Notes: generated by a model from the letters alone, not told the origin. A DNA stretch of 64,000 nt from Rhizophagus clarus (GCA_015698045.1 BLAL01000297.1:1054001-1118000); one strand, 5' to 3'. Positions 34,852 to 47,524 are shown, numbered from the stretch's first letter. Numbers and translations: made by a program.

Positions 34852-35976
34852 TAGGGTTTCGTATGAATCAGATCACATCAGATTTTATTAGATTTAAATT
34901 CGATCTGATAGATCTGAATCTATCAATTTTAAATTTAGATCTGATATTCAGATCTATATTTGAAATCTGAATCTAATTTATAGATCCAAATTTAAGATCT
35001 AAATTTAATTTGAATTTGATCTAAATCTGATCTGAATTTGATTTGAATCTGATTTCAGGTTAAACCAAATTCAGAATTAAAACACAAAAAAAATATTTCA
35101 CAACATTTTTTCATTAAATTAATCAAAAAAAACATTGCAAAATATTTTTTTTATTAAAACACTTATAAAAAACGTTTTGCAATGTTTTTTCATTAGATTA
35201 ATTAAAAAAATATTACGAAACATTTTTTTATTAAAAACACCTTGAATAGACATTTCATAACATTTATTTGTTAAATTAATTAAAAAAATGTTTTGCAACA
35301 TTTTTTTATTAAAAACATTTTGAAAAAATATTTTGCAACGTTTATTCATTAAATTAATTAAAAAAAATGTTGTGAAATATTTTTTTATTAAAAACACCTT
35401 GAATAAAACATTTTGCAATATTTATTCATTAAATTAATAAAAAAATGTTTTATAAATTAATTAAAAAAAAATGTTGCAAAACATTTTTTTTATTAAAAAC
35501 ACCTTGAATAAACATTTCATAACGTTTATTTGTTAAATTAATAAAAAAAATGTTTCACAAATTAATTAAAAAAAATGTTGCAAAACATTTTTTATTAAAA
35601 ACACCTTAAATAAACATTTCACAACATTTATTTGTTAAATTAATAAAAAAATGTTGTGTAATATTTTTTTTACTAAAAATATTTTGAATAAACATTTTGC
35701 AATAAATTAATCAAAAAAAATGTTGCAAAACGTTTTTTTATTAAAGACACTTCAAAAAAAAATATTTTGCAACATTTTTTTATTAAATGAACAAATCTTA
35801 TAATCTGATCTGGATCTAGCAGATTTGATCCAGATTTAATTTGACAGATTCAGATTATACAATTTTAAATCTGAATCTGAATCTGATTCGCAGATTATAT
35901 TACTATAATCTGATCTGAATCTGACAGATCAGATCCAGATCAGATCTGGTCAGACCAGATTTTTTGTGAAATTCTA
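34852..35976. mobile_element. Second non-autonomous hAT-like element, 1125 bp
   Basis: ACTCCTGT at 34844-34851 and 35977-35984 is an identical 8-bp flank. The element starts TAGGGTTTCG and ends, inverted, TAGAATTTCA. Both subterminal regions are full of GATCTGAAT/CAGATC words, the counterpart of the AAATCAAAT blocks in the 5.4-kb element. The interior is a tandem series of ATGTTGCAAAACATTTTTTT-ATTAAAAACACCTTGAATAA units of about 60-90 bp (35,090-35,790). That module also occurs in the other hAT-like element. No transposase; the 99-aa frame antisense is repeat read-through. Confidence 0.75.
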
Positions 35977-36377
35977 ACTCCTGTATTAGTATTGGATGCT
36001 GAAATATTTCAGCATATCAAATTGCTGAAATTCTTGTTAAAATTTAAAATTAAATTTTAGAATTGTATTTTAGTAATAATTTGGAATTTTAGTATTATTT
36101 TTGAATTTCAGTAATGGTTTGAAATTTTAACAAGTTTGGAATTTGAGATTTTGTGCAATTATTATATTTCAAGAACCAAAATACTTTTATTACATGGTTG
36201 ATATATTTGGGATTTTGGCACCTGATTTTAAGCTTTAATAATAGTCTAGAATATAGATGCCATTTAAATCCAAAATAATTTGGGATTATAGCAGTCCAAA
36301 TATATAAATCCAAATTATTTTACAAATTACATATATAAATTTTGCAATTTGTACATTTGGGATTTAGGAATTATGAC

Positions 36378-37199
36378 TGTTGTAATGTGGTAAATGTACT
36401 AATAGAAATAATTTGACGGAGATACAGTAGATGATACAGTCATGTGATAGTAATACAAAATACATGATATAATCAGATAATAATATAGAACACATGATAT
36501 AATTGGATAGTAATACAAAACACATGATATAATTGGATAGTAGTACAATTACATCATTAAAAAGAACTAGAAAGTCCTGGCATTATGTTAATAGAAAAGA
36601 TTAAAAAGAAATGGAAAGTCTTAGCATTAGATGGAAAGAGATGGAAAGTCTTAGCATTAGATAGAAAGAGATGGAAAGTCTTGGCATTAGATGAAAAGAA
36701 ATGGAAAGTCTTGGTATTACATCAATAGGATGGAAATATAGGATAGAATAATAGAAATTAATTAATCAATTAATAACTTTTAATAATAGATAGTTAAAAG
36801 TAATATTAGCAAATAATTAAACATTATAAAACGTAGAATAGAATTAATAATACATTAATATAACTTATTAATCAATTAGGATAGAAAACATTATAAATAC
36901 AACCTGTAATTGAGAGGAAATCCTTAGCTTTTTCTTGCTCAATATTAATAAATAAAATCAATAATTATTATACTTAACTAATGAAAGAAAATTGCATTTT
37001 AATTAATGTTTAAGAGTACTGTTTTTAGTTAACTGTGATCTTATTCTGATATATGCTGAAATAATGTCATTAGTGTGATCATCTAATGAGGAGTATTATA
37101 GTACATTACATAAATGTTAGTGTGATCATCTAACATGTCCTTTGATTTTCTTGTCAGGAAAGTAGCATGACACTAGTAATAGATGCTTTCCCCTTGACA
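36378..37199 (+). repeat. 5' LTR (~822 bp)
   Basis: Starts near TGTTGTAATGTGGTAAATG and ends CCCCTTGACA. It includes CATGATATAATTGGATAGTA repeats, then AGATGGAAAGTCTTAGCATT repeats (about 27-30 bp, 36,590-36,720). A probable promoter region follows with TATAAATACAACCTG at 36,893. It matches the two-part 3' LTR closely, and the start is uncertain by about 8 bases. Confidence 0.8.
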
Positions 37200-38698
37200 A
37201 AATGGTGCATGCTCTGAGAAGGAAGTGATTAAATGTTCGCCCAGAGGCAAGATGTTTAAATTCACTATAGTAGTATGTTAAATGAGCCTAAGAGGCATGA
37301 TTAACTGCTCTAACTATCTTCATATAGTTAGGTACTTTTAAGGTATTCCTTGAGGATCTGAATTCAGGTTCAAAGCCATGTTTAGGCTGTTAGTGAACCA
37401 AGCATTAGTCATTAAAAGTCATTTTTAGACTAAAAAGCTAAACAAAATAAGTCATTTTTCGATTGCAAAAATATTTCTAAAAGGTATATTGGACTGTAAG
37501 ATGGTTATTTTTCAACCATAAATTTGATATCTTGGTAAAGTATAAGTTAGTTACTTGGAATATAATATTATATGCATGCTATGCGCATAAAAGAAAATTG
37601 GCAGTTCAGGGTCGGCAAGTAATAATTACCAACAAAATCTAGGAGTTTCAAATCTTTGGCTAGTACGTCATATATAAAAGTTTATACCAAGACTGATACC
37701 GGCGATGATATCAGATCATGTATTAGGAGCACAAGATAAAATTGGCAGTTCAGGATCTGCAAGTAATAATTATCAACAAAATCTGGAAGTTTCAAGTCTT
37801 TGGCTAGTACATGAGTTTGGATTATAGGTACCAACTTTTAAAGCAGTTATTATGAACCATTTAAGGTAAAACTCTTAAAACAATGGTTATTAGTAATCCA
37901 GGTAAATTGAGTTATTAGATTAGCTACCTATAATTTGGTCACCTTAAAACTAAAAGATTGTTCAGTTAAATTTTGACCGCAAAAGTCAAAATATACCATA
38001 ATAATTATAAAAGAAATGTATTATAATAATTGTAAAAGAAAATATATCAGAATAAGTGTATAATAAGTAAAAAAATGAAAATGATGAGAGTTATGAGTTT
38101 GTGAAGATGTGAGAGTATAGGGAATTCGTCAGCAAAATTTATGAGTAAAATGGTGAAAACTTGCTGGACAAGTTTAGAATATAAAGAAAAGTGAGAAAAG
38201 GACTTGCTAGTCAAATTTGATCGAAGAAACTATATGTTGAGAGTAATAGATAAAATTAGGAGTAAAGTATTTAATAAAAGATAATTGAGAAAGTAAAAGG
38301 AAAGTAATAATAGGAAGTTGAAAATATGTGAATGTGAAAATTTATTAGAACTAAAAGATGGTTAAAATTATAAGTTAGATGATAAAGTCACATGAAATCC
38401 CATAATTTTGAAAAGTGATAATGATTAATGATAGGATTATTACAAAAAGAATTAGTAACACAATGATATGATAGGAAAATAATGTGAATCACGTAAATAA
38501 AGTTACATGATAGTATATATGTGTAATTGTTAGAAAAAAAAATGATAGTTGACAAATAATAAGTCAGAATTTAAAAGCACAATAATCATATAATGATTAT
38601 GTAAACATACGGAAGTTAGCTATTGCTAGTAGCTGAAAAATCTTAGAAAATTTTTAGAAAGATTATTAAAAGAATAATAAACGGAAAACAAGGAAATA
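37200..38698 (+). pseudogene. Retrotransposon leader/gag region, not reconstructible
   Basis: Starts with the putative primer-binding site at 37203. A diverged direct repeat at 37,597-37,680 and 37,738-37,810 reads IGSSGSASNNYQQNLGVSN in one frame, separated by stops. No zinc knuckle or protease motif is recognisable. After 38,000 the sequence is A/G-rich with no open frame. Confidence 0.4.
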
Positions 38699-40725
38699 CC
38701 GTACAGTTCCGAAATTAAACACTGCTTTTTTACTATGGGAGTGCTTAATTTTAGGTAATTTTATAAAAAAATGTTAAAGAAAATTTATTAAAATGCAAAT
38801 TTCGATTTTAATCGTTTTAATGATCAACATACGTGCGTTATGCATCATTATCATTTGTGTGATATAATGCAAATTTATCACAAAAATACAAACGAATTCC
38901 ATCACAAAACTTGTTTTATCTTGTTTTTTTTAAATCACGATATTCCGTCACAGAGAAATAAAAAGGAGATAGCCGTCAAACAAAAAAAAATTGTCTACAA
39001 ATGTAAAAAAACTGCAAAGCGCTGTCGCAACTTATACTCACTTAAACAAAAGAGACAAGTTGTTGATTATGCCAAAAATAATGGAAGAAATGAGGCAGCA
39101 AGGCAGTTTGGCCTTGATAGCAGTATGGTTGGTCACTGGATAGAGGCAAGTAAGAGCTGGGTGACAGAACTGAACCAAAATTGCAAGCGAGTTGGTTCAG
39201 ATCGAGCTGTCTTTTACCCTGAAGCAGAAAAAAAATTGTATGAGTGGATAATTAAACAGAGAAAAATGGGATTAGAAGTTATTTATGCAATTGTTCGAGT
39301 TAAAATGATAGAAATTTTAAAGGGACCTGAGATGATACATCTTTATGGAAATTCAGTAGAATGTTTCAAAACTTCAAATCGTTGGATGTTTGCTTTCATG
39401 AAAAGATTCAATCTTTTTCGGTGACAACGTACCAAAATTTCACAAAAACTCCCATCACAAACTAACAAATTGTTAAAAAATTTTTATCAGTATATTATTC
39501 GCCTTAGAGCAGAAAAATCCTTCAAACTATCCAACATTCTTAACATGGATAAAACACCTGTCTGGTTCGATATGGCAGGAAATTTTACGATTGATCAAAC
39601 AGGTGAAAGAACAATCCATATACGCAGAACTGGAAATGAAAAAAATAGATTTACGGTTGTTCTAACCTGTGCTGCAGGTAAAAATCATCTTACAATATTT
39701 ATGGTACCTAGATTTTAATCAGAAATGGATTTTAATTTTATTTTATTAAAAAAAATTTTTATTTAGATGGAACAAAATTTCTGCCTATTTGTATCTTTAA
39801 AGGAAAAAAATTACCACGTAATGAACGAGATCTAATTCCATCGGGTGTTATTGTCTGGTTCCAACAAAATGGTTGGATGGATTCCAACTTGATGATGGAT
39901 TATGTTGATTATATCAATGAGTCAAGAACCGATAGTGAATCCAAGTCCCCAATGATGATGGTATATGATTCTTTCAAAGGGCACCTAGAAGAATCGGTCA
40001 AAAAAAATTTTATGAGAATAATATAGATTTGGCAGTTATTCCAGATGGGTTGACAAGTGTTTGTCAACCACTTGATGTTGCAATTAATAAACCCTTCAAG
40101 GATAATCTTCGTAAGGAATGGCATTTGTGGATGGTAAATGATGATGCTGGAGAGACTTCTGCTGGTAATCTATGACGTGCTAGGTTAAGTGATGTTTGTG
40201 GATGGGTGAAGCGATCATGGAACAATATTCCAGATGAAGTGATTATCCAATCCTTCAAAACATGCAAAATATCAAATTCTTTAAATGAATTAATAAAATA
40301 TAAATTTGAGATGGAATCTGATAAAGAAAATGAAGAGGAACTTGAGATAGATATGCATGATTCACAAGTTAGGTAATTTTAAACTGTACATTTTCTTAAT
40401 CTATATGCATTAATTAACTTTCATTGTATTTCACAGTTACGAAGAAATTACTTTAGAAGATGATCCATTTTTTGAAATTGAATTAAATTTTACTATATAT
40501 AATGATAATGAATTTGTTTATTCTGATGAAAGCAGTTTAAATGATGATAATTAGTAATATAATGTTGTTTTTTTACTGTACATATAAACCAAATAAAGAA
40601 CAATTCGTTTATTGTCAATTTTAAAGTTAAAATTAAATGTATCGGAAAGGGTGCTTATTTTTGGGTACTATATAAATCATGGGGGTGCTTATTTTTGGGG
40701 AGTGCTTAATTTCAGAACTGTACGG
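38699..40725 (+). mobile_element. pogo/Tigger-like DNA transposon, 2027 bp
   Basis: Ends CCGTACAGTTCCGAAATTAA and the inverted CCGTACAGTTCTGAAATTAA extend as a ~25-bp TIR into ACACT/GCACT. TA flanks both ends (38697-38698, 40726-40727), the pogo/Tc1/mariner target. One transposase gene fills the element. A second internal GGGTGCTTATTTTTGGG repeat lies near the right end. It lies inside the LTR retrotransposon and so is younger than it. Confidence 0.9.
38840..40554 (+). pseudogene. pogo/Tigger-like DDE transposase with two TGA stops and a frameshift
   Basis: Coding runs from ATG 38840 in one frame through TGA 39422-39424 (a CGA position in relatives by context) to a phase-1 intron 39678-39766 (GTAAAA...TTTAG). 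It resumes as DGTKFLPICIFKGK. One A is missing from an A-run near 40,000-40,007 and a second TGA is at 40173-40175. A 64-nt intron (40373-40436) precedes the acidic C-terminus ending at TAG 40552. An HTH/CENP-B-type N-terminus (KRQVVDYAKNNGRNEAARQF) binds DNA. The Asp triad is at 39548 (NMDKTPVWF), 39967 (MVYDSFKGH) and 40074 (CQPLDVAINKPF), a pogo-type DD(~35)D. The few lesions suggest recent death. Confidence 0.85.
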
Positions 40726-40727
40726 TA

Positions 40728-42620
40728 ATAAAAATTTGTGAACACATAAATACAAAATAGTGAAGCAGAAATGATGTAATAAGTAATGTAAAAAGGAAAA
40801 TTTAATGGATAAAATAGGAAAATTTAAAGGTTTAGAAAATAGTGGAACAAAGACCTGTTTATATAGTTTTTAGAGTAACACAAGATTACACAAAAGATCA
40901 AATAGTTGGGGACGTGATGAAAAATAAGAGAAGAGCTTATGTAACTATATTACTATAAAAGAAAATTTTGAATAATAAAAGAAAAATTAGAAAGTAATAT
41001 AAGAAAATTTTAGAGCGCAGTAATCACATGATGATTATGTAAGAAATCACATGATTTGGAAATTTGTATAAATAGACTGCCAGATAAGAGTCTAGTGACC
41101 TCTAATAATTTTCAAAATTTTGAAAAATCAAAATAGAAATAAAATTAATAGAAGAACAATTAAGAGAAATCTAAAAGAATATTGAAAAAAGATGAGAAAA
41201 ACTTAAATTTGAAGGTTTAAAATAAAAGAGATGAATTTATAAAAGAAATAAAAGAAAATTTCAAAGCACAGAAATCACATAATATTTATGTAAGCAGAAA
41301 CTGTTATAAATAAGGATGGGAATCTAGGTTCCCATTTCATAAAAATTTTAAGATTAAAACAAAACATATAAAATTTGAAAATGTTAAAAGTAATATTAAT
41401 TGAAGAACAATTAGAAGATATTTGATTACGAGTGAAAGAGTCAAAATGGTATTTTACAATGAAGATGAAGAAATATTAGAAGGATGGGAATTAATAAAAG
41501 GAGAGGTGGAAATATTTAAGGGTAGAGTGTATCTACGCCACAACATATATATGATTTTAGACTAAAAAATGTAGATCATCACGTGACCCAAAACGAGCAA
41601 AATTTATGATTTCTCGCAAACTACCATATGAATTTTGTTAAATACACATTTAAAAAGAGTATAAACATGCGCTTCATTTATTTATTAAAGTGTTTAACCA
41701 TTTGCTATTAGTTTTTTTGAATGTATTTAGACTTTTAAAATCAAATATAACTAATAATAAAAAAATAAAATGGTATTAATAAAAAATTTTATTTGAATAA
41801 GTAAATGCACAATGATTTTTTAACATAAATATTCTTTTTTATTATACTATTAACTTGTAAGGTTTCATAAGTTTAAAGTTAATTTGAAGATATGTTCTCT
41901 AGGTGATTCGCAACTTACCATAGAAGATTCGCAACTTAATGACGACTTCATAGTGTAATATTTTGTTATAAGCCTTATTTGTATTATACTTTACTAAAGT
42001 TTATTTGAAAGACAGAAACTCTAGCTTTCTAAAGAATACTTTTAAACAGTTTTTCATAAAATATTGAGTGAGTTTTCCTTGTAGCGAAGTAAAAAAAAAA
42101 ATGATTTTTTTTTTAGCCATATGATCAGCCATATCGATCCCTCTACCCTTAAAGAAAATGAAACTGAAGAAAGTAAAATCTCTAAAGAAAATGATGACAA
42201 AAATAGAATGGAGATTGAGAATGAAAGTAATAGAACAGAAACAGATAATGAAGATATTGAAAAGAATAATGAAGAAAAAGGAAAAATTTGATAGTAGTAA
42301 AATGCATAAGTTAGAAAATAAATACAAGATGAATACATCAAGAAGAAATTACATTGTAAAAATAGTAATTTGAAAAGAACGACTTTATTTACTTAAGCAA
42401 AGATAAAATGATAAATGAGTACATATAGTTAATGATTAGTGAATCTTAATTTTACTATTACGATACGATTAACTTACTGTAGAAATGTCAGTAAAATATA
42501 TAAGACAGAGAAAATAAAAGATTTTATAAGAGGCAAAATGGAATAATAATTTATTAAATAATAAGAAGATAGAATTACATAAAAGAAAATAATTACAAGA
42601 TAGAAGAAATTACATGAGTG
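40728..42620 (+). pseudogene. Retrotransposon interior, heavily decayed
   Basis: Duplicated segments (about 41,120-41,180 and 41,385-41,430: TTAATTGAAGAACAATTA-like) suggest old gag/pol coding sequence. A 56-codon acidic frame at 42121-42291 (SHIDPSTLKENETEESK) is open but unrecognised. No RT motif seen. Confidence 0.35.
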
Positions 42621-43315
42621 TTACAAATGAAAGTATGGAGCTAATCTACGAAAGGCGTAATAATTTCTATTGCAAGTCTCATACCATCTAAAGATACCAT
42701 CCCCAAGACTCTGACAGCTGCAACGAGTAATATAGCCTGATTGAACAGTTGAAAGAGGAGTTTCAAATTGGTAAATATCATGGAGGTAACTTAGAAACAA
42801 GGGAGAGATGAATGAACGAAGAATACAAAAGGATACATGTGATCGTGAATCAGCATCTAAAGTGGCTTGATGATAGACTAAAGCTTGATGGAAAATATGG
42901 TTGGTAAGAAGTGCTCTAAAAGAAAAATAGATGAAAAATAAAGAAAGAAGAGAAGGGTTAGACTGGCTAAATGAGTGAAAGGAAATAGTTTGTCTACAAA
43001 TTTCGTAAACATGAGTATTTTGCGCGCTTAGAAGTGGTGCATAACTACCACTATATCATCATAGACAATAATGACCAATAAAGATTACTGTGGTTATCCT
43101 TTGCTACTCTTCAATAACCACCTCTTGTAAAACTATGTTATCAGCAAACACTATTTCATCTACAGAAAACATCAAACTATATGGTAATCCAACAAATGAT
43201 GACTTTCTTACTCATCTGTGATATTTATCAGAGCGAATAACACTTCAAAGTGCTTGTTTTCTATAAAAAGAAGAGGACTTGTGAAGTTTGTTTTATTATG
43301 ACGACGTTTAGGCAT
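42621..43315 (-). pseudogene. Antisense gene inside the retrotransposon, function unknown
   Basis: On the strand opposite to the integrase, ATG at 43315 opens MPKRRHNKTNFTSPLLFIEN...LFALINITDE, where a 1-base slip moves to SSFVGLPYSLMFSVDEIVFADNIVLQ and a stop. After a poor stretch the frame resumes as SYAPLLSAQNTHVYEIC...HQATLDADSRSHVSF...YQFETPLSTVQSGYITRCSCQ to TAA at 42621. The translation has normal amino-acid composition over nearly 200 residues, while the plus strand has none, so I believe it is real coding sequence. I do not know the family. It may be an extra retrotransposon gene or a captured host fragment. Confidence 0.5.
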
Positions 43316-43799
43316 TTTGGAAAATATTTTTTTTTGAAGAGAAAGAAAACCACAAAGGGTAAAGAAATATTTATGTTAGAATAGGAGGTTATATTTATAG
43401 AATATATGATGTAAACAAATGAAAATATAGGATACTAATATAAATATAAAAAATTAAAATGATGATTAAACACGTGAAATAACAAAGAACAAAGAAAAGA
43501 TGATAAAACGCGTCTTTAGAAATTGATTAATTTTGTGAGACATTAGAAATAAATAAATAAAGAAACTAGGATGAAAATAGAATACAAATTTATTTAACAC
43601 ATGAAAAATATCAAAAAGAAGAAGTTTCTTTATATTAATTTTAGAAAAGATCAGGGAAATAACCTAAAAATAGAATTATAAACAAAGGAAAATTGGTGAA
43701 ACAAAAACTAGGATTAGTAATATAAATATCGCATTTATGATACGTTAACAAACTAAAATATAATATTTAGAGAAAAACAGATTTTTCTGGAATAATAGA

Positions 43800-45285
43800 G
43801 GACTAGTTATACCATATGGAAATTATAATATAAAAGAAGAAATATTTAAATATAAAGAAATTATCGATAAGGCAATAGTTGTATTCCTAGATGTTAGAAA
43901 AATTATATTAGAAGAGAAAAAAGGAAAGGAGATAAAGAACACAAAACATCATATGAAACATTAGATGAAGAATCATATAGGGAAATGGTGGAAGAGTTTC
44001 AAATAAATTAACATTTATATGAAGATGTAAAAAAGTATGAAAAGGTTAAGATTGAAAATAACAAGGAGAGTTGGGAAAGAGCTTTAAAAGAAATTAAGAA
44101 TTTGATGAAATGAATGACCAAGAATACCAAAAGATTATAACAAATATTGATAAAGAGGAAAAATACATATTAAAAGATGACAAATTATATAGAATAAATC
44201 AGGGTAGAGAACGATTAGTTATTAAGAGATATGAATTTAAAGAACTATTGTATATGATGCATAATCAGCACATTTTGGAATTAATGCTATATATAAAAAG
44301 ATTAAAGAAAAGTATTATTAGAAAAAAATGTTTGAAGATATTAAAGTATATGTGAAAACATGTATTAGTTATTAAAGAAGAGGAAAATCAGATAAAAAGA
44401 ATGAACTATTTCTGATTAAAGTAAAAAGAGAGCCATTCTATCAAATTAGAACAGATTTGGTTGGATCTTTACCAGTAACAAAAAAAAGAATAGATATATT
44501 ATTGTAGCAATAGATTATTTCACAAAATAGTCAGAAGCAAAGGTAATTGAAAAGGATAATGCAGAAATAATAGTAGAATTTATTTATGAAGGAATCATAT
44601 GTAAACATAGATGTCCATAAAAAGTAATTAGCGATAGAGGATCACACTTTAATAATAGAATTATAGAAGAGTTAATGAAGAAATTTAATATAAGACATAA
44701 ACTGTCAGCAAGTTATCATTCACAAACCAATAGCTTAGTTGAAAAATTTAATACAAAACTTGGAGGAAATAATGATTAGGATAAAAAGATAGCACCAGTA
44801 TTATTTACATATAGAAATAATAGAAAATACAGTTCAAGCAAAGTTAAACCATTCTATTTAACTTACGGAAGAGAAGCAAGATTACCAATAGATGAACCAA
44901 ATGAAAAGGAAGATGAATCAAGAGTTAACCAATTATCAATAGAATAACACAACATAAGATTAAAGACAGAAAGTAAAGTTAAGGAATCATAACAGAAACA
45001 GAAGGATTACTACGATAAAAGGAATGTGAAAGGAAAAACCTATCAAATTGGAGATAAAGTATTGAAATACAATGCATCTAAAGAAAAGTAATGGTTAGAA
45101 AAACTTGAAGAAAAATGGATTGAATTATATTATACACACGAAATATTGATGAATGGATTTTACAAAATCAAAGAAATAGATGGACGAATCTTAAAGACAC
45201 CAATCAATGGAAATTTATTGAAGAAATATTATGATCAAAAAGAATTTAAACTGATAGTAGTAATTTGTGAGGACACAAATTTTTC
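43800..45285 (+). pseudogene. Ty3/gypsy-type integrase remnant
   Basis: Fragments in shifting frames read EEFQIN...HLYEDVKKYEKVK (about 43,985-44,045), then LYRINQGRERLVIK with a His-His-Cys-Cys zinc region (MMHNQH ... CISCQRRGK). The core follows: IRTDLVGSLPVTKK, IIVAIDYFTK, VISDRGSHFNN and LVEKFNTKL. These are the three acidic residues of the integrase triad in gypsy-type context. A tail (DKVLKYN, GFYKIKEIDGRILKTPI) continues to about 45,230. At least six stops or slips. The 81-aa open frame at 44110-44355 is its zinc-region piece. Confidence 0.75.
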
Positions 45286-45294
45286 AGGAGAGAA

Positions 45295-45520
45295 TAGTTT
45301 ATAGCGTGGTAAATGTACTAATAGAAATAATTTGACGGAGATACAGTAGATAATACAATCACGTGATAGTAATACAAAATACATGATATAACTGAATAGT
45401 AATACAGAACACATGATATAATTGGATAGTAATACAAGACACATGATATAATTGGATAGTAATACAATTACATTATTAAAAAGAACTAGAAAGTCCTGGC
45501 ATTATGTTAATAGAAAAGAT
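45295..45520 (+). repeat. 3' LTR, first part
   Basis: Matches 36378 onward (GTGGTAAATGTACTAATAGA, CATGATATAATTGGATAGTA) and stops after GTTAATAGAAAAGAT, where the 3.8-kb insertion begins. Confidence 0.85.
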
Positions 45521-45989
45521 CATATCGGCGGATTTATTTCATCATCCAAATATATTAAATTTTGTTATACAATGTATTATAAAAGTTAAAGATATGCAAT
45601 ATAATAATCCAAAAAAAGTGCGTACAATTTTAAAAAATGCAATTTAGGACGATTTTAATTTTGGCCAGAATTAACATAATTTTGGCTAGATTTAACATAA
45701 TTTTAATATACCGTAACTGGTAATATGATAGTAATGATATTTAGTCAAACAAAAAAGAAAAAAACTTTAACGTTACAATCTATAAAATCTATAATTACAA
45801 AGACAATTTCACATTGAATAATTTGTTGAATAATAATTAATATCACTATAAAAGAAAATTGTATAAAAGAAATTATATTTTAATCAAAAGAAAAAAAATT
45901 ACACCACAATGTATATATGATTTTATAAAAAAATTGAACTTCAATTGCACAATTTTAACTGTAATATTAATGCTATAGTTCTGTACTAA

Positions 45990-46570
45990 TTGCAAATGCA
46001 CTGCAATATATAAGAATGGAAAATACAGTAAGAAAGGATGACAGAAGAATAAAGGAAAGAAGAGATAAATGAAAAGGGATGAAGGGAAGCAAAGATAATC
46101 AAAGAGAAATGAAGAAGGAACAAAAAAGATAAAGGATAGTGAAAAGGAATGAATGAAACAAAAAAAGAATAAAAATGAATAAGAAAACAAAAGGGAAATG
46201 AAAAGGAATAAAGGGAATGAAAAAAAAGCAACAAAAGAAGCCAAAGAGTAATGAGAGAAATAAAAAAAGCAATGAAAGAAATCAAAGATCAATGAAAGAA
46301 ATGGAAAAAGCAATGAAAGAAACCAAAGATAAATTAAAGAAATGAAAAAAAGCAACGAAAGAAACCAAAAATCAATGAAAGAAACCAAAAAGGCAATGAA
46401 AGAAACAATGACAAAAGGAACAAAAGATCAATGAAAGGAATAACAAAGGGAACCACAAAAGATCAATAAAAGAACCATGGAAAGAAACGAAAGAAACAAT
46501 GAAAAAAAGAAACAAAGAAACCATGAAAATAAGAGAAATAAAAAAATGAAAGAAAAGCCAGAACACCCAC
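45990..46570. repeat. Purine-rich (plus) degenerate minisatellite
   Basis: Imperfect units of AAGAAACCAAAGATCAATGA / AAGAAATGAAAAAAGCAATG (about 28-40 bp). The overlapping antisense frames full of Phe, Leu and Ser are products of this composition. Confidence 0.75.
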
Positions 46571-46654
46571 CCATAGAAAAAAGAAAAAGAAAATGGTTAA
46601 TATCATCTTAAAAGAAAAATAAAATAACAAGAGAAAGAGACGTAAAAGACTTAC

Positions 46655-46907
46655 TTGAATTTTCACTCAAATGATACACATCTAAAAAAGACAGAAAGTT
46701 TAGTAAAAGAACAAGGGAAAGAATGAAAAGAAAACAAAAAAAAGAATTAAAACTCACCTTGAATTTCCACTGAAATGGAATTAAAAACAGCCGCACCTAA
46801 AAAAAAAGAACAAGTTAATAAGAGAAAAAGAAAAAAGAATAAAAGCAAAAAAAAAAAAACTTACCTGTTACAGCACTTAATCCCAAAGCTAAAGGTGACG
46901 CCGTTAA
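46655..46907 (-). pseudogene. Three consecutive micro-exons (43, 39, 27 nt) of an unknown gene
   Basis: On the minus strand: exon 46865-46907, intron GTAAG...TTTTTAG, exon 46758-46796, intron GTGAG...TTTTTTAG, exon 46655-46681, donor GTAAG. The phases agree (1, 1, 1) and the joined reading is LTASPLALGLSAVTG, AAVFNSISVEIQ, DVYHLSENSS, a normal-looking peptide. The introns are pyrimidine-rich. No start or end is found, since the flanks are homopolymer and minisatellite. Probably a captured or decayed gene fragment. The short frames in this area reflect single exons plus intron read-through. Confidence 0.5.
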
Positions 46908-46919
46908 CTAAAGAATTTA

Positions 46920-46976
46920 AAAAAATGATTTTTTTATTTTAAAAAAAAATGTTAAAAAAAAAGATGATTATTTTAT

Positions 46977-47007
<31 letters not shown>

Positions 47008-47120
47008 ATTTATTTTAAAAAAAAAATGTTAAAAAAAAAAAAAAGATTTTTTATTTTAAAAAAAAATGATAAAAAAAAAAATGATTATTTATTTTAAAAA
47101 AAAAATGTTAAAAAAAATTT
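46920..47120. repeat. Poly-A / ATTTTAAAAAAAA low-complexity block
   Basis: Repeats of GATTATTTATTTTAAAAAAA and long A-runs. No function seen. Confidence 0.8.
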
Positions 47121-47524
47121 CCTTCCGCTACAGTAGCTTAAGTCTGAACAAAACTACTAGCGTTAATTATCTATAACATAAAAGGTAATATCGCTTACCA
47201 TTTACGATAAGCTTATCTCATGAGTTGATATAAAAAAGGGATATATGCAGTTTTTGAACCGGTATAACCGGTATTATGATCCGGTTATTTAGGTAAACAA
47301 GTGGTAAACGCGTAAAAAAAAAAAAAAAAAATATAGCGCCTCTGGGCTCTGGCAGTTTTTTCATCAGCGATAATGTTTATTTGTTTATTAGGTAATCTAT
47401 TTTATTTGTTTCTCTTCATTCACTTTTTAAAACTTTAATTTTAATTCTTTTATTTCAATTTTAATTGATCAAATAAAATTAAATAAAAAAAAATTCAACA
47501 CTATAACGAATTATTCGGTATAAA

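Noticed and set aside
35119-35418. 99-aa minus-strand frame with repeated FLINLMNK
   Set aside because: Read-through of the tandem module inside the second hAT-like element.
45873-46666. Several overlapping Phe/Ser/Leu-rich minus-strand frames resembling membrane proteins
   Set aside because: They translate a degenerate pyrimidine-rich minisatellite and overlap one another in different frames.
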